Program-made: the position numbers and the translations under genes
Shown here: piece after piece, positions 5,926 through 11,262 of the stretch
Layout of the letters: each line of letters starts with the position of its first letter
Numbering within the stretch: the stretch's first letter is position 1
DNA from: JASMHC01 sp964476515
GTDB lineage: Bacteria > Pseudomonadota > Alphaproteobacteria > Rhodobacterales > Rhodobacteraceae
Reading direction: 5' to 3'
NCBI GenBank assembly: GCA_964476515.1
Contig: CAYZAY010000075.1
Location: forward strand, 1 to 11,262
Length of the DNA stretch: 11,262 bases
Notes under the pieces: model-generated
Databases searched by the model: none
Told to the model about the DNA's origin: nothing
The model's input: only the letters and a program-made list of their open reading frames with translations

Positions 5926-7476
5926 CTAGTACCATTCATCCAGCATAGACGCTTTTCGTTCAGCAACAAAGCTTTCAAGGGCTTTCTGTGTGTCCAAATT
6001 CATGTCTGGTTTCTGATAGTCAGCAAGAATCTGCTGCCACTGAATTGACGCCCGCTGATCGGCCCTCATCTCGCCGTTCTGGACCCAAGTTTCGTAAGGG
6101 CCAGCATCGGATATCTTTGGTTCGTAATTGGCTGTGGTGTAGTTGCGTAACGTGTGTTCGGTCGAAAGAAAGTTCTGACCGGGGCCGGTTTCAAGATAGG
6201 CATCCTGTCCAAAGGCCTCTTCGTCGGTATCAAACCCGTACAGAAGTTTCAGCATTGCGCCGCAGTGATCCAGATCCATGATGAATTTTTCGTACGCCAT
6301 GACAAGGCCGCCTTCTAACCAGCCCGCCGCATGCCAAATCTGATGTCCGCCGGACAAAAGAGTCGCCCACATCGCGCCGGTGCTGTCCTGCATGGCTTGC
6401 CCGTCAGCTGCGTTTGACGCTGTGATCTGCCCGCCGCCTGAACGAACGGGGACATTTAGTCTTCGCCCAAGTTGGGACAGTGCCATAGTCGCCAAATTGG
6501 CTTCGGGCGACCCAAAGCTTAGCGCACCGGTTCGCAGGTTCATTGTCGAATGAAAGCTACCAAACACCACGGGGCAGCCTGGACGTACCAACTGTGCCAG
6601 CGCTATCCCAACCATTGCTTCGGCTAGTGTCTGCGCCGCTACAGCCGCGGGTGAAAGTGGGCCCATTGCACCCGCAAAGATGGCAGGGGAAACGCAGACG
6701 CATTGATTGGCCTTTGCGTAGATACGTAAGGCGCTTGACATCGTGTCGTCATAGACCAAAGGCGAGTTGACGTTGATATTGGCCTGCATCACCGCATTTT
6801 GGTTCATGAAGTCACGGCCAAACACCATTTGCGCCATTTCGATACTGTCCCTAGCGCGATCAGGTGATGTTACAGACCCCATAAAAGGTTTGGATGAAAA
6901 CGTCAGATGCGCCAGCATCATATCAAGATGTCGTTTGTTTACAGGCACATCGGTCGGCTCAACGACGGTGCCCCCTGAATGATGTAACCACTGCGATGAA
7001 TAGGCGAGTTTTACGAAGTTTTCGAAATCCTTCAGGGTCGCATACCGACGACCTTTTTGTAGATCGGATACAAATGGCGATCCGTATCCGGGCATCAAGA
7101 CGACGTTATCTCCGCCGATGGTCACTGTGTATTGTGGGTCTCTTGCATGAAGCTCAAACTTGCTTGGGGCCGTTTTGCATAGTTCCCGCGCATGCCCGGG
7201 ATCAAAGCGCACCCTTTGCCCATCTACCCGTGCGCCTGCTTGTGCGAACAGGTCCAGCGCAATCTGATCGCCACGAAACTCGACACCGATGGTGTCCAAT
7301 ATCCAATCGGCCTGATCCTCGATCCGCTTAAGCGAAGCTTCGTCCAGAAGGTTGTACGCTGGGATCTTCCGCCCCAGAAAAGGAGTGGGCATGGTGGGCG
7401 CGTTGTGGCGCGCTAACCTGCCACGGCGGGCTTTAACACGTAGACTTGATTGTCGTTTTGCGTTCAAATATCCCAA
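5926..7476 (-). CDS. MttB-superfamily (trimethylamine methyltransferase-like) protein, non-pyrrolysine
   Basis: A protein of about 516 residues of the MttB (trimethylamine:corrinoid methyltransferase) superfamily. The N-terminus is basic (KARRGRLARH), then RKIPAYNLLDEASLKRIEDQADWIL, as in alphaproteobacterial members. The body shows MPGYGSPF, HHSGGTVVEP, the SGGGQITASNAADGQ motif (about 346-360) and HAAGWLEGGLVMAYEKF before the C-terminal helices. Methanogen MttB reads an in-frame amber codon as pyrrolysine; here the frame has ordinary codons throughout. Characterised non-pyrrolysine relatives demethylate quaternary amines such as glycine betaine, carnitine or proline betaine onto a corrinoid protein. 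The substrate here cannot be read from sequence and no corrinoid-protein gene is nearby. TTG at 7476 is chosen because AGAGGA (7483-7488) lies 6 nt before it; the next upstream in-frame start, TTG 7491, precedes that site. It diverges from the LysR gene, its likely regulator. Confidence 0.85.
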   Translation of the reverse strand: MGYLNAKRQSSLRVKARRGRLARHNAPTMPTPFLGRKIPAYNLLDEASLKRIEDQADWILDTIGVEFRGDQIALDLFAQAGARVDGQRVRFDPGHARELCKTAPSKFELHARDPQYTVTIGGDNVVLMPGYGSPFVSDLQKGRRYATLKDFENFVKLAYSSQWLHHSGGTVVEPTDVPVNKRHLDMMLAHLTFSSKPFMGSVTSPDRARDSIEMAQMVFGRDFMNQNAVMQANINVNSPLVYDDTMSSALRIYAKANQCVCVSPAIFAGAMGPLSPAAVAAQTLAEAMVGIALAQLVRPGCPVVFGSFHSTMNLRTGALSFGSPEANLATMALSQLGRRLNVPVRSGGGQITASNAADGQAMQDSTGAMWATLLSGGHQIWHAAGWLEGGLVMAYEKFIMDLDHCGAMLKLLYGFDTDEEAFGQDAYLETGPGQNFLSTEHTLRNYTTANYEPKISDAGPYETWVQNGEMRADQRASIQWQQILADYQKPDMNLDTQKALESFVAERKASMLDEWY

Positions 7477-7482
7477 CGCTGT

Positions 7483-7488
7483 TCCTCT
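7483..7488 (-). promoter_or_regulatory. Ribosome binding site deciding the TTG start of the MttB-like gene
   Basis: On the minus strand AGAGGA is followed after 6 nt by TTG at 7476-7474. No ATG occurs in frame until well inside the basic N-terminal region (about residue 29), so a TTG start is the best reading. Confidence 0.6.
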
Positions 7489-7557
7489 CAAAAGTAACGC
7501 AATGAGGCATGATGCAGTATTTTAGAAGCTTGAATATCGAAATTTTCTTTCCATCGA

Positions 7558-7574
7558 GTGCAAGAAATTTGCAC
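7558..7574. promoter_or_regulatory. Inverted repeat before the LysR gene, candidate operator
   Basis: GTGCAAGAAATTTGCAC has 6-bp perfect arms (GTGCAA/TTGCAC) around a 5-bp spacer and ends 8 bp before the lysR ATG. Dyads of this size in the divergent gap between a LysR regulator and its target are typical LysR binding sites, so autoregulation and control of the MttB-like gene are plausible. The match to the classic T-N11-A pattern is not exact (the dyad gives T-N13-A). Confidence 0.45.
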
Positions 7575-7582
7575 ACAAAACC

Positions 7583-8455
7583 ATGACTGTCCAATTTCAC
7601 CACCACGATCTTTTGCGTCTTTTTGTGGAAATTGCCCGTTATTCAAGCTTTTCGGATGCGGCAAACGCAATGAATATGACCAAGGGTGCAATCAGCTATC
7701 AGATCAAAACGCTTGAGGCTGACTTGGGGTTCCCGCTGTTTCGTCGGACAACACGGGGTGTCGCCCTTACAAGCGAAGGTTTGGGTATTCTGGCTGCATG
7801 TCAGTCAAAATACGAAAAGATCGAAGCTGAACTGTCAGAGCTAAAAGGAACGTCATCCAAGACATTAACCGTGGGTGTTTCAACCTATTTTGCAGCACGG
7901 TGGCTTTCACCGGTTCTCATGTCGTTCATGCAGGATCACCAAGACGTTCAGATACGCATTCAGCCGTTAATCCAGTTTTCCCAGCATGAACTTCAAGATG
8001 TGGATCTGGCGATCCGTTGGGGCGACGGCGGATGGGGGGATGTTAATGTTTCCCCGTTTATGCCGATGCCAGCATTTCCGGTCGGCAACCAAGTGGCGGT
8101 TGAACGGGTTAGGCAGTTAGGACTTGAACGCGCGGTGGCCAATTTCACACTGCTGCGCGACCGTGATGACAGCAATGCGTGGACAGATTGGCAGATCCTT
8201 GCAGGCGTGCCACATCAGACCAGACGTGATGTGTTGATCCAGCCGGACCCGAATGTTCGTGTTCAGTCCGTGATAGACGGGCAAGGCATCGCGCTAATGG
8301 ACGACCTTGTGCTTCAGGAAATCGCCGACGCAAAACTGTTCCGGCTTTCCGACGTCGAGTTGTCGAACTACGGGTACTTTCTTGTGCAGTCTCGGCGCAA
8401 AGTGCCATCCGATATTGTAGGGGTGTTTTACGACTGGATTCTGAAACAGGTTTAG
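7583..8455 (+). CDS. LysR-family transcriptional regulator
   Basis: A 290-residue LysR-type regulator, GcvA-like in overall pattern. The N-terminal winged HTH (about residues 8-66) shows FVEIARYSSFSDAANAMNMT, then AISYQIKTLEADLGFPLFRR and GVALTSEG, matching the LysR consensus closely. The C-terminal periplasmic-binding-like domain starts near 93 (LTVGVSTYFAARWLSPVL) and includes DLAIRWGDGGW and VRVQSVIDGQGIALMDD, the pattern seen in GcvA/AmpR-type members. The ATG at 7583 has no in-frame alternative upstream and no clear Shine-Dalgarno sequence, so the message may be leaderless or weakly translated. It diverges from the MttB-like gene and converges with the glutamine-synthetase-like gene; regulation of either or both is inferred from position. 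The effector is unknown. Confidence 0.9.
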   Translation: MTVQFHHHDLLRLFVEIARYSSFSDAANAMNMTKGAISYQIKTLEADLGFPLFRRTTRGVALTSEGLGILAACQSKYEKIEAELSELKGTSSKTLTVGVSTYFAARWLSPVLMSFMQDHQDVQIRIQPLIQFSQHELQDVDLAIRWGDGGWGDVNVSPFMPMPAFPVGNQVAVERVRQLGLERAVANFTLLRDRDDSNAWTDWQILAGVPHQTRRDVLIQPDPNVRVQSVIDGQGIALMDDLVLQEIADAKLFRLSDVELSNYGYFLVQSRRKVPSDIVGVFYDWILKQV

Positions 8456-8485
8456 GTCGACCAGATTTAGCTGGGCGCGAAAACG

Positions 8486-8511
8486 AAAAAGGGCCGCCAA
8501 ACCGGCGACCC
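8486..8511 (-). terminator. Rho-independent terminator after the gmaS-like gene
   Basis: On the minus strand GGGTCGCC (8511-8504) pairs with GGCGGCCC (8498-8491), an 8-bp stem with one G-T pair and a 5-nt loop, followed by TTTTT (8490-8486). It lies about 20 bp past the gene's stop codon. On the plus strand there is no T-run, so it would stop lysR transcripts poorly. Confidence 0.8.
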
Positions 8512-8532
8512 CTAAGACCAAATATCGTTGGA

Positions 8533-9867
8533 CTAGATATCCAGAGTGTTGGCTTTTTCCCAAGCACTGAAGTGTGTCACGAATGAATTCCATTCCTGCA
8601 TCTTCATTTTTAGATACGCAGCCGAGAACTCTTCGCCCATTGCGGCTTTCAGAGCTTTGTCCTTGTCGTACTCGCGCATCGCATCAAGCATGTTCAACGG
8701 CAGCTTTGGTGCGCCGCGAACTTTGTGGCCATCGGCATACATGTCGATGTCCTGACGCTTGCCGGGATCGGCTTGTGTCCGCACGCCCGAAAGGCCAGCT
8801 GCGATGATAACCGCCTGTAGTAGATAAGGGTTCACAGCACCGTCAGGTAGACGAAGCTCAAAACGGCCCGGGCCGGGAACGCGGACCATGTGTGTCCGGT
8901 TGTTGCCAGTCCATGTGACCGAGTTCGGCGCCCAAGTCGCACCCGAAATCGAACGAGGCGCGTTGATACGCTTGTAGCTGTTCACAGTTGGGTTTGTGAT
9001 CGCTGCAAGAGCAGACGCGTGCTTCATGATACCACCAAGGAAGTGGCGGCCCTTTTCCGAAAGACCAAGCTCGGTTGTCTGGCTATCGTCGCTGATAGGT
9101 GCAGCAAAGACGTTAGTCTTCGAAGCTTTGCCCGGTGCATCCCAAACCGAGATATGTGCGTGACAACCGTTGCCCGTCAGTCCTTCAACAGGCTTTGGCA
9201 TGAAGGTTGCGCGGTAGCCGTGCTTTTCAGCAACGGTTTTGGTCATAAATTTAAAAAAGCTGTGCTTGTCAGCGGTGCTCAGAGCATCGTCGAAGTCCCA
9301 GTTCATTTCCCACTGGCCATTGGCGTCTTCGTGGTCGTTCTGGTACGCGCCCCAACCGAGTTCCAGCATGTAGTCGCTGATCTCGCGGATCACGTCGAGA
9401 CGACGCATGAATGCCTGTTGGTCGTAGCAAGGCTTGGCCGCCGTATCGAACGGATCCGAAATTTCGTCGCCCGCTGGAGTCAGTAGGAAGAATTCAGCTT
9501 CGATGCCGGTTTTGACGTGCATGCCTTCTTCGGCAGCTTCCGCAATCAGACGACGTAGAACATTACGAGGTGCCTGAGCGACGTCTTCGCCTTCCATGAC
9601 ACAGTTGCCAGGAACCCAAGCAATTTCCTTATTCCATGGCAGAATGATGACTGCCTCTGGATCAGGAACCGCCAACATGTCGGGGTGGGCAGGGGTTAGA
9701 TCAAGCCAAGTCGCGAATCCCGCGAAGCCTGCCCCGTCTTCCTGCATGTCTGCAATTGCACTGGCCGGAACCAGCTTTGCTCGTTGACCGCCAAAAAGGT
9801 CGGTGAACGAAATCATGAAATACTTTACGCCGTTTTCCTCGGCAAATTTCGCTAGATCAGTTGCCAT
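8533..9867 (-). CDS. gmaS: Glutamine-synthetase-family ligase, probable gamma-glutamylmethylamide synthetase
   Basis: A 444-residue protein of the glutamine synthetase family (GlnT/GmaS group). GmaS joins glutamate and methylamine with ATP to give gamma-glutamylmethylamide, the first step of the N-methylglutamate route. Motifs in order: TDLFGGQRAKLVP (22-34), IEAEFFL with metal-binding glutamates (122-128), NDHEDANGQWEMN (177-189), GNGCHAHIS (232-240, ATP/metal region), NPTVNSYKR (292-300) and RFELRLPD (335-342). The region where GSI enzymes carry their adenylylated tyrosine reads KLPLNMLDA here and has no equivalent tyrosine, so adenylylation control is unlikely. The start ATG follows AGGGAA by 4 nt. 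It lies 66 bp after the mgsC-like gene in the same direction, which favours GmaS over GlnT, usually found before glxBCD. A true glutamine synthetase III role is not excluded. Confidence 0.78.
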   Translation of the reverse strand: MATDLAKFAEENGVKYFMISFTDLFGGQRAKLVPASAIADMQEDGAGFAGFATWLDLTPAHPDMLAVPDPEAVIILPWNKEIAWVPGNCVMEGEDVAQAPRNVLRRLIAEAAEEGMHVKTGIEAEFFLLTPAGDEISDPFDTAAKPCYDQQAFMRRLDVIREISDYMLELGWGAYQNDHEDANGQWEMNWDFDDALSTADKHSFFKFMTKTVAEKHGYRATFMPKPVEGLTGNGCHAHISVWDAPGKASKTNVFAAPISDDSQTTELGLSEKGRHFLGGIMKHASALAAITNPTVNSYKRINAPRSISGATWAPNSVTWTGNNRTHMVRVPGPGRFELRLPDGAVNPYLLQAVIIAAGLSGVRTQADPGKRQDIDMYADGHKVRGAPKLPLNMLDAMREYDKDKALKAAMGEEFSAAYLKMKMQEWNSFVTHFSAWEKANTLDI

Positions 9868-9894
9868 TTTATTCCCTGTCGCTTTTTTGATCTT

Positions 9895-9924
9895 AAAAAG
9901 GCGCGGCCCTTAGGTTGGCCGCGT
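9895..9924 (-). terminator. GC-rich hairpin with T-tract between mgsC and gmaS
   Basis: On the minus strand CGCGGCC (9923-9917) pairs with GGCCGCG (9908-9902), a perfect 7-bp GC stem extendable by one T-G pair, with an 8-nt loop, followed by C and TTTTT (9899-9895). It has the form of an intrinsic terminator or a partial terminator that lowers transcription into the downstream ligase gene. No convincing promoter is visible between it and the gmaS start. Confidence 0.65.
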
Positions 9925-9933
9925 CGTTATGAT

Positions 9934-11262
9934 TTAGTAACCCGAATTCGGCTTACCTGGATACCAATCTGTTCCGGCCAGAGGAACTTGTGCCATTGCA
10001 GCCGCTTCGACTGTCAGTGCAACTAAATCCTCGGGTTCTAGATTGTGCAGGTGGTTTTTGCCGCAAGCCCGCGCAATTGTCTGGGCTTCTAGGGTCATAA
10101 CTTTAAGGTAGTTCCGCAGGCGACGACCGCCTTCGATTGGGTCGAAACGCGCCATAAGCTCTGGATCCTGTGTGGTGATACCTGCAGGGTCTTTGCCTTC
10201 GTGCCAATCGTCATACGCGCCGGTTGTGGTGCCAAGAGCATTGTATTCGGCTTCGAACTTTGGATCGTTGTCTCCTAGCGCGATCAGAGCCGCAGTACCG
10301 ATTGCAACCGCGTCGGCACCTAGGGCCATTGCTTTGGCAACGTCTGCGCCAGAGCGGATACCACCCGACAATATCAGCTGAACCTTACGGTGCATGCCAA
10401 GATCCTGAAGCGCTTTTACCGCTGGGCGGATAATCGCTAGGGTAGGTTGACCGACGTGTTCGATGAACACGTCCTGAGTTGCCGCTGTACCACCCTGCAT
10501 ACCATCAAGAACAATTGCGTCTGCGCCTGCTTTAACAGCAAGAGTGGTGTCATAGTAAGGACGTGCGCCAGCAACTTTGATGTAGATTGGCACTTTCCAG
10601 CCAGTGATTTCACGAAGCTCAAGGATCTTGATCTCAAGATCGTCCGGACCAGTCCAGTCAGGGTGACGACAAGCAGAACGCTGGTCGATGCCTTTTGGAA
10701 GGTTGCGCATTTCTGCAACACGATCCGAGATTTTCTGACCAAGCAACATGCCGCCACCGCCGGGCTTAGCGCCCTGGCCGACAACAACTTCGATCGCGTC
10801 CGCTTTGCGAAGGTCGTCTGGGTTCATACCATAGCGCGATGGCAGGTACTGATAGACCAGCTTGGACGAATGCCCGCGCTCTTCCGGTGTCATGCCGCCG
10901 TCGCCGGTGGTTGTTGATGTACCGGCTGCGTCAGCACCACGGCCCAAGGCTTCTTTTGCTGGACCAGACAATGCGCCAAAGCTCATGCCAGCGATTGTGA
11001 TTGGAATGTCCAGCTCAATTGGGTTTTTAGCGAAGCGTGTACCGATGGTTACGCTTGTGTCGCATTTTTCACGATACCCTTCGAGAGGATAGCGAGAAAT
11101 CGATGCACCCATGAAAAGCAGGTCATCAAAGCTTGGAACCTTACGCTTGGCGCCACCACCACGAATATCGTAGATGCCGGTTGCCGCTGCGCGACGGATG
11201 TCGCTGTTGATGTCATTTGTGAACGTCGCAGACTGTCTAGGAGACGTGTGCGGGATACCATT
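9934..11262 (-). CDS. mgsC: Glutamate-synthase-like FMN protein, probable N-methylglutamate synthase subunit C (5' end missing)
   Basis: The frame is open from the right window edge to the stop at 9934, giving 442 visible residues; relatives are about 450, so only a few N-terminal residues are missing. It is the FMN-binding synthase barrel of glutamate synthase as a separate protein (MgsC/GlxD group). Visible residues include YDIRGGGAKRK (31-41), IAGMSFGALSG (90-100), STTTGDGGM (116-124), GQGAKPGGGGMLLG (162-175), VLDGMQGGTAAT (251-262) and SGGIRSGADVAKAMALGA (299-316), the phosphate-binding loop. Where GltB has the cysteine-rich [3Fe-4S] motif ending CPVGIATQDPEL, this protein reads DPAGITTQDPEL (358-369), so at least that cysteine is absent. 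MgsABC forms N-methylglutamate from gamma-glutamylmethylamide or methylamine-derived nitrogen. Subunits A and B would lie just to the right. GlxD is the alternative name. Confidence 0.8.
   Translation of the reverse strand, partial: NGIPHTSPRQSATFTNDINSDIRRAAATGIYDIRGGGAKRKVPSFDDLLFMGASISRYPLEGYREKCDTSVTIGTRFAKNPIELDIPITIAGMSFGALSGPAKEALGRGADAAGTSTTTGDGGMTPEERGHSSKLVYQYLPSRYGMNPDDLRKADAIEVVVGQGAKPGGGGMLLGQKISDRVAEMRNLPKGIDQRSACRHPDWTGPDDLEIKILELREITGWKVPIYIKVAGARPYYDTTLAVKAGADAIVLDGMQGGTAATQDVFIEHVGQPTLAIIRPAVKALQDLGMHRKVQLILSGGIRSGADVAKAMALGADAVAIGTAALIALGDNDPKFEAEYNALGTTTGAYDDWHEGKDPAGITTQDPELMARFDPIEGGRRLRNYLKVMTLEAQTIARACGKNHLHNLEPEDLVALTVEAAAMAQVPLAGTDWYPGKPNSGY

Noticed and set aside
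6894..7331. A 145-codon open frame on the plus strand opposite the MttB-like gene
   Set aside because: It lies within the coding region of a recognised protein on the other strand and its translation is Arg/Ser/Pro-rich with no motif.
5926..7476. A pyrrolysine-containing trimethylamine methyltransferase
   Set aside because: No in-frame amber codon interrupts the gene, so the enzyme is of the non-pyrrolysine kind.
8890..9486. A 198-codon open frame on the plus strand opposite the gmaS-like gene
   Set aside because: It is the complement of a strongly conserved glutamine-synthetase-family gene, is rich in Arg, Cys and Val with no recognisable domain, and has no convincing ribosome binding site.

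Overview
The window looks like the chromosome of a marine alphaproteobacterium of the Rhodobacteraceae (Roseobacter group). I base this on protein families and gene order recognised by eye, with moderate rather than high GC; genus and species cannot be fixed from the sequence. It is dense with carbon and nitrogen assimilation genes, carries one insertion-sequence remnant at its left edge, and shows no rRNA, tRNA, CRISPR or phage genes.

Left edge (1-454, minus): the 5' part of an IS481-type transposase gene with a frameshift, ending at a probable IS terminus a few bases beyond the stop codon of the next gene. Positions 459-5885 hold a complete beta-hydroxyaspartate cycle (BHAC) locus: an IclR-family regulator (bhcR, minus) reads away from bhcA-bhcB-bhcC-bhcD (plus) across an AT-rich 169-bp divergent promoter region. 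BhcA makes glycine from glyoxylate using aspartate, BhcC condenses glycine with a second glyoxylate to beta-hydroxyaspartate, BhcB dehydrates it to iminosuccinate, and BhcD reduces that to aspartate. The net result is two glyoxylate converted to one oxaloacetate without loss of CO2, so glycolate and other C2 compounds can feed central metabolism.

Middle (5926-8455): a non-pyrrolysine MttB-superfamily methyltransferase gene (minus) converges on bhcD and diverges from a LysR-family regulator gene (plus). They share a 100-bp intergenic region with a good inverted repeat just before the lysR start.

Right part (8533-11262, minus): a glutamine-synthetase-like ligase gene, most likely gmaS (gamma-glutamylmethylamide synthetase), follows a glutamate-synthase-like FMN protein gene, most likely mgsC (N-methylglutamate synthase subunit), which runs off the right edge. 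The mgsC-then-gmaS order fits the N-methylglutamate route of methylamine use; a GlxD/GlnT assignment is the alternative. A GC-rich hairpin with a T-tract lies between these two genes, and a stronger one follows gmaS.

Together the window places C2 assimilation (glyoxylate/glycine) beside genes expected to act on methylated amines. The biochemistry of the bhc cluster is already described. The less explained parts are the role of the MttB-like protein and its LysR partner, the hairpin between mgsC and gmaS, and the IS junction at the end of bhcR.
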